Shown here piece by piece: positions 50,259 through 58,575 of a stretch of 64,000 nucleotides of DNA. Under the pieces are notes generated by a model. It saw nothing but the letters and a program-made list of their open reading frames with translations. It was not told the origin of the DNA and did no database searches. Numbering within the stretch: the stretch's first letter is position 1; each line of letters starts with the position of its first letter. The position numbers and the translations under genes are program-made. The stretch is from Paractinoplanes tereljensis (GTDB lineage Bacteria; Actinomycetota; Actinomycetes; Mycobacteriales; Micromonosporaceae): NCBI RefSeq assembly GCF_016862435.1, contig NZ_BOMY01000016.1, positions 181,819 through 245,818 on the forward strand, in the 5' to 3' direction.

Positions 50259-52111
50259 GTCTTGCCGGACCTCCAGTCGACGACCGCGTTGATCAGGAAC
50301 AGGCCGCCGACCACCGCGGCCAGCAGCGCCTCCGCGAGGGTCGCCCAGCCGAGCAGGGCGAGCAGGGCGAGCACCACGACCCGGACGTCCCAGCCGAGCA
50401 CCACACCCGCAGCATTACCAGCGGGCGCACCCTTCTCCATCCTCGCAATCCGGTCGTAATGCCGCAGGGCCAATGCGAAGAGCAGTAGGAAAACCACCGG
50501 CGGGGGCACCTCGTCGATCAGCCCGACCGCCGCCACCAGCAGGTATTCGCCGGCCCGGAGGAAGGCCGGCACCAGCCAGTCGAGCGGGCCGCGGTGCCCG
50601 TTGCGGGCCGGCAGCCCGGCCGACAGCACCAGCACCGCGGTCACCGCCAGTTCGACCCGGGCCGGTGCCGCCGTCCAGCCGGCCAGGAACGACACGATCA
50701 GCGCCAGCGAGGCCGTGGCGCCGAGCGCCGCGAAGGTCAGCGGCATCGGCCCGCCGAGCCGCTGCAGAATCCCACGGACCAGCGGGCCGTCGTCGCGGTA
50801 GAGCGCCTTGTCGCGCTTGTCGAGAACGCTCACCCGCATCGAGAGCGAGCGCAGCGACCGCAGGGCCAGGGTGTACGCGAAGGCCAGCAGCCCGAACCCG
50901 ACCACCGCCGCCAGGGCGATGCGGCCGTTGGTGAGCATGGCGAGGATCGCGATGAGCGCCCACCGCTCGCCGATCGGGAAGACCACGATCCGCTTCAACC
51001 AGTACGCCACCGAGCCGGTATCGCCCTGGACCTTGGTCGAGGCCGCGCTCAACCTGGCCCCGACGCCCGTTTGAGCCGCCGCCGGGCGCGCCGCCGCTTC
51101 GTCGTGCAGCTGGCCGTACCAGGCGTCGGTCATGTGCCGGACGGTCTGCAGCAGGATCGCGGTGATGGCCAGCGGCCAGGCGAACGGCAGGCCGATGCGC
51201 TCGGCCCCGGCCGCCAGCCCGGCGTAGACCACGTATTCCTTGCCGCGGTCGGCCATCGTGTCGAGCCAGCCGCCGAAGGCACCGAAGGTGCGGGTGTAGC
51301 GGGCCAGCTGCCCGTCCACGCAGTCGAGCACGAAGCCCAGGTAGAGCAGGATGCCGCCGGCGATCATCGCGGGCCGGGACGCCTGCCAGAAGCCGGCCGC
51401 GGCCAGCACTGAGAGCAGCACCGACAGCCAGGTCACCGCGGTCGGTGACAGGCCGAGGCGGGCGGCCGTGCGGGTCACGATCGGCGACCAGGTACTCACC
51501 GCGTACGTCGTGAAGAAGTCGTCCTTCTCCTTGACCGCCAGGCGCAGCCGGGCCGCGTCCTCGTCGACCGCGGCCACCGCGGCCCGGGCACCGGCCAGCT
51601 CCGGTTCGGTGCGCACCTGCTCGGCGTGCAGCAGCCGGACCGGGGTGGCGATCGGCACCACGCCCTCGTCCAGCAGGGCCGGCAGCAGGTCGGGCCGGTC
51701 GGCGACCTTGTCGAGGGCGGGCAGATCGCCGGGCGCGACCCGCAGCGCCCCGACGAACCGGGCGGTGCCGTCGCCGCCCGGGGCCGCGATCACCTGGCCC
51801 CGGTCGGCGCGCAGGTCACCGGCCGGGTCGGCGACGATCAGCGCGGTGCTGCGGCCGGACGGCTCGGTGGCCAGCGTCCAGAGCAGGCTGGGGTGGGCGA
51901 CCAGGTTGTCGGCGCAGATCAGCAGCGGTTCGTTGGCGTCCTGCGCGCGCTGGGAGATCTCCCGCAGCCGGATCCCGGGGGTGTCGCCGAGGCGCTCGAC
52001 CTCGGTCGCGCCGGCCGCGTGCAGAGCAGCCTCCAGATCGGCCGCGAGCCGGGTAGCGTCCGCGGGAGTGAGGGCGTTGCCGCCGTCGGTGGTGAGGACG
52101 GCCAGCGTCAC
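50255..52111 (-). CDS. CDP-alcohol phosphatidyltransferase with N-terminal nucleotidyltransferase-like and C-terminal membrane domain
   Basis: A 618-aa membrane enzyme. Residues ~1-195 have a nucleotidyltransferase-like pattern; ~205-400 is the CDP-OH-P transferase with the complete motif D-x2-D-G-x2-A-R-x8-G-x3-D-x3-D (Asp263 to Asp288); ~400-618 holds further TM helices resembling the DUF5941 type. It should join a CDP-activated head group and an alcohol, perhaps an inositol phosphate. GTG 52111 with GGAGG just upstream is preferred over TTG 52123. Co-translated with the TagF-like gene, forming a wall- or membrane-polymer operon. Confidence 0.85.
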   Translation of the reverse strand: MTLAVLTTDGGNALTPADATRLAADLEAALHAAGATEVERLGDTPGIRLREISQRAQDANEPLLICADNLVAHPSLLWTLATEPSGRSTALIVADPAGDLRADRGQVIAAPGGDGTARFVGALRVAPGDLPALDKVADRPDLLPALLDEGVVPIATPVRLLHAEQVRTEPELAGARAAVAAVDEDAARLRLAVKEKDDFFTTYAVSTWSPIVTRTAARLGLSPTAVTWLSVLLSVLAAAGFWQASRPAMIAGGILLYLGFVLDCVDGQLARYTRTFGAFGGWLDTMADRGKEYVVYAGLAAGAERIGLPFAWPLAITAILLQTVRHMTDAWYGQLHDEAAARPAAAQTGVGARLSAASTKVQGDTGSVAYWLKRIVVFPIGERWALIAILAMLTNGRIALAAVVGFGLLAFAYTLALRSLRSLSMRVSVLDKRDKALYRDDGPLVRGILQRLGGPMPLTFAALGATASLALIVSFLAGWTAAPARVELAVTAVLVLSAGLPARNGHRGPLDWLVPAFLRAGEYLLVAAVGLIDEVPPPVVFLLLFALALRHYDRIARMEKGAPAGNAAGVVLGWDVRVVVLALLALLGWATLAEALLAAVVGGLFLINAVVDWRSGKT

Positions 52112-52315
52112 CGCTGCCTCCAAATCGCAGGGGGCCCGGATGGCCCGAAATCGGCACCCAGGTTAACAGCGAGTGGCGCTCGGGTACGGGTGACCCTTAC
52201 GGGAACCAGGCTGCCCTTCTCCCCCTCCGGACTGAGGGAAGGCGGTCGCTGCGCCCTTACCGTCGAGCCTGGTCGCGGGGATCGCCCGTGACCGCCAGTG
52301 AAGGAGTGAGTGTCC

Positions 52316-52498
52316 GTGACCCGCCGACTCGCCCGCCCCCGCGACGACCGTTGGATCGCCGGGGTCTGTTCCGGTCTTGGCCGCCGCTTCGGACTCTCGT
52401 CCGGCGTGGTCCGCCTGATCTTCGTGATCTCCTGCCTGCTGCCCGGCCCGCAGTTCATCATCTATCTCGTCTTGTGGGCCCTGCTGCCCAACGAGTGA
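52316..52498 (+). CDS. PspC-domain membrane protein
   Basis: A 60-aa protein of the PspC family: LARPRDDRWIAGVCSGLGRR and FGLSSGVVRLIFVISC, then a hydrophobic helix (LLPGPQFIIYLVLWALLPNE). PspC proteins respond to envelope stress in other bacteria. GTG 52316 is 9 nt from AAGGAG (52301-52306); GTG 52310 is too close. Stand-alone. Confidence 0.9.
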   Translation: MTRRLARPRDDRWIAGVCSGLGRRFGLSSGVVRLIFVISCLLPGPQFIIYLVLWALLPNE

Positions 52499-52544
52499 CC
52501 TCCTCCGGCCCCACCACCTCCTTAACCGGACTGAAGACTGAGCT

Positions 52545-52574
52545 CCCGGCTCACCCCCGCCAGGGTGAGCCGGG
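52545..52574. terminator. Hairpin between convergent genes
   Basis: CCCGGCTCACCC (52545-52556) and GGGTGAGCCGGG (52563-52574) form a perfect 12-bp stem with a 6-nt loop between the convergent pspC-like and DUF4230 genes. It likely stops both transcripts. Confidence 0.8.
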
Positions 52575-52583
52575 CCCGGCTTT

Positions 52584-53327
52584 CTACGGGTTGCTGTAGG
52601 TGACCGTGACCGAGGTGTAGCCCAGCCGGGTGAACAGGCTCTCCAGCATGCGCTGAGTGTTGTCCTTGGCACGCTGGTCGAGGCCACTGCTCTTGGCCGC
52701 CTCGGTGATCTTCTGCTGAGCGGCCGCGTAGACCCGCTGCTGCTTGTCGGTGTCGCTCTTGAACGCGTCCCCGATCGCGGTCAGCGCGCCGCGCTGCTCC
52801 TCGACGACGTAGCTCTTCTGCATGTCGAGCGCCGCGTTGCCCTGCTCGGGCGCGGGCAGCGTGATCGTGATGGTCTTCTTCTCGTTGTCGACCTCGAGCG
52901 CGCTGGTCGGCAGCTTGGAGAAGTCGACATATTCCTCGACGGTGCCGGAGCCGACGAACAGGATGCGCCGGTTGATCAGGAAGTCGGGGATGTTTTCCTT
53001 GCTCTCCTGCAGGTCGACGATCACCTGGAAGGTGCCGTCGGCCGCGACATAGCGGCTCAGATCGCGCATCGATTCCAGCAGGACCGGCTGGCTGCGGTCG
53101 GTCGTGCGACTCTCGAACGGGTTGTCGAAGCTGGGCAGCACGTTGAGCGCCCGCAGCCCGAAACAGGCCGCGACGATCACGGCGAAGACGACACCGAAGA
53201 AGATGAGAACGCGAGCGACGATGCTCCGCTGTGGGGGATCGTTTGTCTCTTCAAGGTCAGGGGCGACCGGCGGGGTGGGGGCCGGATATTCCCTCGTGGG
53301 TTCGTCGACATCCGGTGACTGGGCCAT
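52584..53327 (-). CDS. DUF4230-family membrane-anchored protein
   Basis: A 247-aa protein with an acidic/proline-rich cytoplasmic N-terminus (~1-35), one TM helix (SIVARVLIFFGVVFAVIVAA, about 35-58) and a large external domain. LLESMRDLSRYVAADGTFQV and GSGTVEEYVDFSKLP are phrases of the DUF4230 family, which is common and uncharacterised. No enzymatic motif seen. Likely faces the outside. Confidence 0.82.
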   Translation of the reverse strand: MAQSPDVDEPTREYPAPTPPVAPDLEETNDPPQRSIVARVLIFFGVVFAVIVAACFGLRALNVLPSFDNPFESRTTDRSQPVLLESMRDLSRYVAADGTFQVIVDLQESKENIPDFLINRRILFVGSGTVEEYVDFSKLPTSALEVDNEKKTITITLPAPEQGNAALDMQKSYVVEEQRGALTAIGDAFKSDTDKQQRVYAAAQQKITEAAKSSGLDQRAKDNTQRMLESLFTRLGYTSVTVTYSNP

Positions 53328-53366
53328 ACCCTCACGGTACGAGGGGGGTACGACACTCGCATTCGC

Positions 53367-54542
53367 TCAGCCGGCGAAGGCGTTCAAACCGGTCAATTTT
53401 TGGCCGATGACCAGCTGGTGGATCTCCGAAGTTCCCTCGTACGTGAGCACGCTCTCGAGGTTGTTGGCGTGCCGCATGATCGGGTACTCCCCCGAGATGC
53501 CGTTGCCGCCGAGGATCGTGCGGCACTGCCGAGCGATCTTGATGGCTTCCCGCACGTTGTTCAGCTTGCCGACGCTGACCTGCTCGGGTCGCAACGAGCC
53601 GGCCGAGTCGCGCAGCCGGCCCAGGTGCAGGGCCAGCAGGAAGCCTTTCTGCAGCTCGACGGCCATGTCGGCGAGCTTGGCCTGGGTCAGCTGGAAGCCG
53701 CCGATCGGCCGGCCGAACTGTTCCCGGGTGGTCGCGTAGTCGACGGCGGTCACCAGGCAGTCCCGGGCCGCGCCGAGCGCACCCCAGATGATGCCGAATC
53801 GGGCCTCGGTCAGGCAGGACAGCGGCGCCTTGAGCCCGCGAGCTTCCGGAAGCCGCGCGGAAGCGGGTAGCCGCACATCGTCCAACGTGATCTCGCCCGT
53901 GCTGGACGCCCGCAGCGACATCTTGTGTTTGATCTCCCGGGCCGAGAAGCCCGGAGTGTCGGTGGGCACCGCGAAGCCGACCACGCCCTCGTCGGTGCGC
54001 GCCCAGATCACCGCCACGTCGGCAAGCGGTGCGTTGGTGATCCACATCTTGCCGCCGTTGAGCACCCAGTCGTCGCCGTCGCGGCGGGCCCGGGTCGACA
54101 TGTTGGCCGGGTCGGAGCCGTGGTCGGGCTCGGTCAGCCCGAAGCAGCCGATCAGCTCGCCGGCCGCCATGCCCGGCAGCCATCGTTGCTTCTGCTCTTC
54201 GGAGCCGAATTTCCAGATCGCGTACATCGCCAGCGAGCCCTGGACACTCACCAGCGAGCGGACACCGGAGTCGGCCGCCTCCAGTTCCATGCAGGTCAGG
54301 CCGTAGGCGACCGCGGTCGAGCCGGCACAGCCGTAACCGGTCAGGTGCATGCCGAGCAGCCCGAGCTTGCCGAACTCGGCGGCCAGGTCACGGACCGGAG
54401 TGCTGCCGTTCTCATACCAATCGGCGACGGACGGGCGGACCCGGTCGTTCGCGACCCGGCGAGCGAGATCGCGGACGTCTCGCTCCTCGTCGGTCAACAG
54501 CGAGTCGAGGTCGAGCAGATCCCACGGAGCAACGGCGGCCAT
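53367..54542 (-). CDS. Acyl-CoA dehydrogenase (glutaryl-CoA dehydrogenase-like)
   Basis: A 391-aa flavoenzyme. CFGLTEPDHGSDPANMSTRA and WITNAPLADVAVIWA are the FAD-binding signatures; the catalytic base is Glu369 in YEGTSEIHQLVIGQ. MRHANNLESVLTYEGTSEIH is close to glutaryl-CoA dehydrogenases, which also decarboxylate. ATG 54542. Transcribed separately from the neighbours; no other lysine/tryptophan catabolic genes are present, so a general acyl-CoA substrate is possible. Confidence 0.9.
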   Translation of the reverse strand: MAAVAPWDLLDLDSLLTDEERDVRDLARRVANDRVRPSVADWYENGSTPVRDLAAEFGKLGLLGMHLTGYGCAGSTAVAYGLTCMELEAADSGVRSLVSVQGSLAMYAIWKFGSEEQKQRWLPGMAAGELIGCFGLTEPDHGSDPANMSTRARRDGDDWVLNGGKMWITNAPLADVAVIWARTDEGVVGFAVPTDTPGFSAREIKHKMSLRASSTGEITLDDVRLPASARLPEARGLKAPLSCLTEARFGIIWGALGAARDCLVTAVDYATTREQFGRPIGGFQLTQAKLADMAVELQKGFLLALHLGRLRDSAGSLRPEQVSVGKLNNVREAIKIARQCRTILGGNGISGEYPIMRHANNLESVLTYEGTSEIHQLVIGQKLTGLNAFAG

Positions 54543-54560
54543 GTCTTTAAACTAACGGTG

Positions 54561-54857
54561 TTAGCTCGCCACGACCAGCACTCTTGCGTGGATCTGGTTG
54601 CGCTGCTGGAGGGCCGCCCGCAGTGCGCGGTGCAGCCCGTCCTCCAGGTAGAGCGCGCCCTGATATTCCACGACGTGCGGGAACAGGTCGCCGTAGAACG
54701 TCGAGTCCTCGGCGAGCAGCTTGTCCAGCGCCAACTCGCGCTTCGTGGTGATCAGATCGGCCAGCCGGATCGGCCGGGGCGGAATCTCCGACCAGGCCTT
54801 GAGCGTGGTGTGGTGATCGGGATACGGGGCCCCGTCCCGGACTGCTTTGAAGATCAC
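54561..54857 (-). CDS. Conserved actinobacterial protein with ParB-like DGLHR motif
   Basis: A 98-aa soluble protein. VIFKAVRDGAPYPDHHTTLK and ITTKRELALDKLLAEDSTFY are conserved phrases I recall from streptomycete homologues; YLEDGLHRALRAALQQR resembles the DGxHR box of ParB/Srx-fold proteins. Function unknown. GTG 54857 is preferred because a GGAGAGGGGG site lies 10 nt upstream; TTG 54878 is also in frame. Ends 18 bp before the acyl-CoA dehydrogenase gene start, same strand. Confidence 0.7.
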   Translation of the reverse strand: MIFKAVRDGAPYPDHHTTLKAWSEIPPRPIRLADLITTKRELALDKLLAEDSTFYGDLFPHVVEYQGALYLEDGLHRALRAALQQRNQIHARVLVVAS

Positions 54858-54918
54858 GCCGGGTTGCCCCCTCTCCAAGAAACCGTCCCTGTCGGTGCCA
54901 GCCTAGCCGCGCCCGTCG

Positions 54919-55539
54919 TCACTCGGCTGCTGCGGCCCATCGGCCATGATGCACCACCTCGTCCACCGGGCGATGCCCCCGCTTCAGTGACGGTGACCTC
55001 TTGTCGGTGGCGCGGTAGCCGATGGTGAGCGTACCGATCGGGGTGAACTCGGCCGGAACGCCGAACGCGTCCTTGAAGTCCTGCTGGGTTTCCACCGGGA
55101 TGCCGAAGAAGCACGAACCCAGGCCCTCATCGACCGCGGTGAGGTGCATGAGCAGCGCGGCGAACCCGGTGTCGATGTCCCAGTACGGCACCGGCCAGTG
55201 CTTCTCGTCCCGGTCGGTCCAGCCCTTGTCGGCCTGCGCGTAGCGGTCCAGGTAGGCCGATTTGTTGGACAGGCAGACGACGATCGCCGGGGCGTTGCGC
55301 ATCCGGGTCAGCCAGTCGCCGTGCCAGTCCGAGGTGGCGTTCTCGGTGGTCGACGACCAGTACAGGTCACGATCTTCCTGGCTGGTGAGCACCAGGAAGC
55401 CCCAGCCCTGGGAGAAACCGGCGCTCGGCGCCCGCAGCCCGTGCCGGACGATCTTGTCGAGAATCTCGGCCGGCAGCGGGCGGTCGGGGTCGTAGCTGCG
55501 CACCATCCGCCGGCGGCGGACCACCTCGTCGAACTCCAT
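54919..55539 (-). CDS. Nitroreductase-family flavoprotein
   Basis: A 206-aa FMN enzyme of the nitroreductase fold. FDEVVRRRRMVRSYDPDRPL is the N-terminal phosphate-binding signature, RAPSAGFSQGWGFLVLT the conserved SxxxxQPW-like segment, and GLGSCFFGIPVE a family phrase. It may reduce nitro compounds or quinones or act in cofactor metabolism. Its ATG overlaps the aldose epimerase stop (TGATG) by one base, so these are translationally coupled. Confidence 0.9.
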   Translation of the reverse strand: MEFDEVVRRRRMVRSYDPDRPLPAEILDKIVRHGLRAPSAGFSQGWGFLVLTSQEDRDLYWSSTTENATSDWHGDWLTRMRNAPAIVVCLSNKSAYLDRYAQADKGWTDRDEKHWPVPYWDIDTGFAALLMHLTAVDEGLGSCFFGIPVETQQDFKDAFGVPAEFTPIGTLTIGYRATDKRSPSLKRGHRPVDEVVHHGRWAAAAE

Positions 55540-56459
55540 CAGCTGCGGATCCCCCAGGCCGTGCTCCAGCGCTCGCCCGGCGCCAGCACGATCAGGTCGC
55601 GACCGGTGCGGAACGAGTCGGGCGGGCAGGTCATCGGCTCGATCGCGACCGAGCGGCGGAACCGCTCGCCGTGCAGCGTGTCGCCGGAGAAGACCTGCCA
55701 GTACTTGAACTTGTCGTCGGCCCAGACCACGACCTTGCGGTCGGAGTTGGGGTCGGCGATGGTCACCTCGGTGATGCCGGCCGCGTCGTGCTCGATCTCG
55801 CCGAACGTGGTGTCCAGCACCAGGTCACCGATGGCGCGCGCGGCGGTGAAGTCGTACTCCGTGCCGGCCACCGAGTTCGAGCCGATCGGCAGCAGCCGGT
55901 TGTCGGCCACGATCCGGGTCTTGCCCGGCACGTGCAGCAGGATGTCGTCGACCGCGACCCCGGGCAGCTGAAGGTACGGGTGGACCGAGTAACCCCACGG
56001 CGCGTTCGACGAGCTGTTGTTGACGACCTCCTGCTTGCAGCTGAGGCCGCCGGCCGACACCTGCCAGCGGGTGCGCAGGGTCAGCCACCACGGGTAACCG
56101 ATCTGGGCGGGCAGCTCGAACTCCAGCGTGACCGCGTCGGCGGACTGCTCGGCGAGCGTCCAGCGGGACCAGTTGGCCAGGCCGTGGATCGCGTTGTGCC
56201 GGGCCGGCTCGGTCAGCGGCAGCTGGTAGGCCTCATCCTCGAACGTGTACTTGCCGTCCCGGATGCGGTTCGGCCACGGGGCGAGGATCTGCCCGGCCGA
56301 GGCCGGCGAGAGCTCGTCGGCCTCGAAGCCGTCAAGCACCTGCACGTCGCCGACGGAGTAGTGGCGCAGGGTGCCACCGACCTCCACGACCACGGCCCGG
56401 TGACCGTCCGCCTCGATCGACCACTGGGTTCCGGACTTGGCCGGCACGACGCTAGTCAT
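55539..56459 (-). CDS. Aldose 1-epimerase family protein
   Basis: A 306-aa galactose-mutarotase-like protein. LAPWPNRIRDGKYTFEDEAY and NAIHGLANWSRWTLAEQ carry the Asn-Arg and His-Gly motifs, SVHPYLQLPG holds the catalytic His and a Glu in the C-terminal strand (AIEPMTCPPDSFRTG). It interconverts alpha and beta anomers of aldoses. It overlaps the MFS gene by 8 bp and the nitroreductase by 1 bp. Confidence 0.9.
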   Translation of the reverse strand: MTSVVPAKSGTQWSIEADGHRAVVVEVGGTLRHYSVGDVQVLDGFEADELSPASAGQILAPWPNRIRDGKYTFEDEAYQLPLTEPARHNAIHGLANWSRWTLAEQSADAVTLEFELPAQIGYPWWLTLRTRWQVSAGGLSCKQEVVNNSSSNAPWGYSVHPYLQLPGVAVDDILLHVPGKTRIVADNRLLPIGSNSVAGTEYDFTAARAIGDLVLDTTFGEIEHDAAGITEVTIADPNSDRKVVVWADDKFKYWQVFSGDTLHGERFRRSVAIEPMTCPPDSFRTGRDLIVLAPGERWSTAWGIRS

Positions 56460-57762
56460 GCTTGGACACTATCGGAGGTCGGTAGCGGGCCAGCGCCGGG
56501 AACGCCAAGCCCAAGACCAGGGCCAGGCCCGCCGCCGCGAAGCCGCCGCCGGCCCAGGACCCGGTCGTTCCGGTCAGGTCCGCGGTGGCGCCGGCCCGCA
56601 GGTCGCCCAGCCGTGGTCCACCGCCGACCACCACGATGAAGACGCCCTGGAGCCGGCCGCGCAGCCGGTCCGGGGCGAAGGTCTGCAACATCGACTGCCG
56701 GTAGACCGCGCTGACCAGGTCGGCCGCGCCGCCCACGGCGAGCAGCAACACCATCAGCCACAGCGAGTGCGCGAACCCGGAGAAACCGATCGCGACACCC
56801 CAGGCGATCACCGCCACGATCAGGGCGATCCCCTGCCGCTTGATCCGGCCGATCCAGCCCGAGGTTAGCCCGGCGATCACCGAGCCGATCGCGATCGCGG
56901 CGTACAGCCAGCCGACCGCCGAACCGCCGCCGAACCGGTCGGCCGCGACCTCGGGGAACAGCGCCCGAGGCATGGCGAACACCATCGCGACGATGTCGAC
57001 CGCGAACGACAAAAGCAGCACCGGCTGGGTGACCAGGAACCTCAGGCCGTCGGTGATGCCGCGCAGGCCGGCCGACGGCTTCTCCTCGTCCTCGGCGTGC
57101 ACGATCGGCGGGATCGGCGGCAGCTTCCAGGTGGCCCAGAACGAGATCGTGAACAGGGCCGCGTCGACCAGGTAGGCGATGGTCACGCCGGTGCCGGTCG
57201 AGGCGATCCCGAAGATCAGGCCGGCCGCCAGCGGCCCGAGGACCCCGCCGGCGGTCGTGGTCGTGTAACTCAGCGTGTTCGCGGCCGGGACCAGACCGGC
57301 CGGCACGATCCGCGGAATGATCGCCTGCCGGGTCGGCGAGCTCACCGCGAAGCCGGCCGACTGCACCGCGGTCAGCGCCAGCAGCAGCCAGCCGCTGTTC
57401 GCCCCGAGCACGGCCTGGAGCAGCAGGCCGAGGGTGGACAGCCAGGCCAGCGCCGAGCTGGCCAGCAACAACTTGCGCCGGTCGACCACGTCGGCGGCCG
57501 CGCCGCCCCACAGTCCGAAGATCAGCAGCGGGACCAGGCCGGCGATGCCGAGCAGGCCCACCCAGGCCGAGGAGTGGGTCACCGCGTACATCTGCACGGG
57601 CACCGCCACCGAGGTGAACTGGAACCCGAAGAACGACAGTCCGTTACCGATCCACATCCGGCGATAGGCCGGCGCCCGCAGCGGCCGGGTGTCGATCACC
57701 CAGGACTTACGGTCCTTCTCCTCGACGATCTCCTCGACCGACTCCACCGATTCCTGACTCAC
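56452..57762 (-). CDS. MFS exporter (EntS-like)
   Basis: A 436-aa protein with about 12 hydrophobic segments. LRAPAYRRMWIGNGLSFFGF and LLGIAGLVPLLIFGLWGGA match the EntS/Enterobactin-exporter-like branch of MFS proteins. GTG 57762 overlaps the pdxH stop by 4 bp and has GGAAAGG 9 nt upstream. It is in a leftward run pdxH-MFS-epimerase-nitroreductase. No siderophore genes are near, so the substrate is unknown. Confidence 0.87.
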   Translation of the reverse strand: MSQESVESVEEIVEEKDRKSWVIDTRPLRAPAYRRMWIGNGLSFFGFQFTSVAVPVQMYAVTHSSAWVGLLGIAGLVPLLIFGLWGGAAADVVDRRKLLLASSALAWLSTLGLLLQAVLGANSGWLLLALTAVQSAGFAVSSPTRQAIIPRIVPAGLVPAANTLSYTTTTAGGVLGPLAAGLIFGIASTGTGVTIAYLVDAALFTISFWATWKLPPIPPIVHAEDEEKPSAGLRGITDGLRFLVTQPVLLLSFAVDIVAMVFAMPRALFPEVAADRFGGGSAVGWLYAAIAIGSVIAGLTSGWIGRIKRQGIALIVAVIAWGVAIGFSGFAHSLWLMVLLLAVGGAADLVSAVYRQSMLQTFAPDRLRGRLQGVFIVVVGGGPRLGDLRAGATADLTGTTGSWAGGGFAAAGLALVLGLAFPALARYRPPIVSKHD

Positions 57763-58415
57763 GGAGCAAGCCTTTCCAAAACCCAAGACCCGGCTTCCGT
57801 ACGGCGATAGCGCAGTCGATCATGCAGGCGGCTGCTGCGGCCCTGCCAGAACTCGACGGTCTCCGGCAGCACCCGGAAGCCACCCCAGTGCGGAGGCGGC
57901 GGAACCGGGCCGTCTCCGAATTTCTCGGTCGCCGCGGCCAGTCCGGCCTCGACCGCGGCCCGGTCCGGCAGCACCCGGGACTGCGGGCTGGCCCAGGCGC
58001 CGAGCTGGGAGCCGCGCGGCCGGGATGCGAAGTACTCCTCGGTCTCGGCCCGGGTCACCCGCTCCACCGCGCCGGCCACGATCACCTGGCGCTGCATCGG
58101 AAACCAGGGAAAGTCCAGGCTCGCGTACGGGTTGGCGGTCAGCTCCGAGCCCTTGCGGGACTCGTAGTTGGTGAAGAACACGAAGCCGCGCTCGTCGTAC
58201 TCCTTGAGCAGCACCGTCCGGACCGAGGGCCGCCCGTCCGGGCTCGCCGTGGCCACCATCATCGCGTTGGGTTCCGGCAGGCCGTAGGCCGCCGCGTCGG
58301 CGAACCAGGCGCCGAACTGGGTGTGCCAGTCGCCCGCGAGATGCTCTTCGAGCAGCTCACCGCGCTCGGAATAGTCGCGCCGCATCGTTGCGGGCGACGG
58401 GGGTTCCACAGTCAC
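57759..58415 (-). CDS. pdxH: Pyridoxamine 5'-phosphate oxidase
   Basis: A 218-aa FMN oxidase that makes pyridoxal phosphate. PSVRTVLLKEYDERGFVFFT and NYESRKGSEL form FMN/PLP-binding segments, WFPMQRQVIVAGAVERV the central strand, GAWASPQSRVL and the C-terminal RLHDRLRYRR the conserved Arg-rich end. Length is normal. GTG 58415 with AGGGAG upstream. In many actinomycetes it lies beside citrate synthase, as here (divergent). Confidence 0.95.
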   Translation of the reverse strand: MTVEPPSPATMRRDYSERGELLEEHLAGDWHTQFGAWFADAAAYGLPEPNAMMVATASPDGRPSVRTVLLKEYDERGFVFFTNYESRKGSELTANPYASLDFPWFPMQRQVIVAGAVERVTRAETEEYFASRPRGSQLGAWASPQSRVLPDRAAVEAGLAAATEKFGDGPVPPPPHWGGFRVLPETVEFWQGRSSRLHDRLRYRRTEAGSWVLERLAP

Positions 58416-58575
58416 GAGCGCTCCCTATTACTTCGATCTCAACGACCGTAAGTCCGCCCGGCCCTTACGTCAGCTCGGTAAGGATGGGTGTCGCGGAGAG
58501 CACATCGCGTCCACCCTGCCAACCGGGCAATATGAAAGACTCGTAGTAATTCTTCACAGGGGAGCCCTGTCCGAA

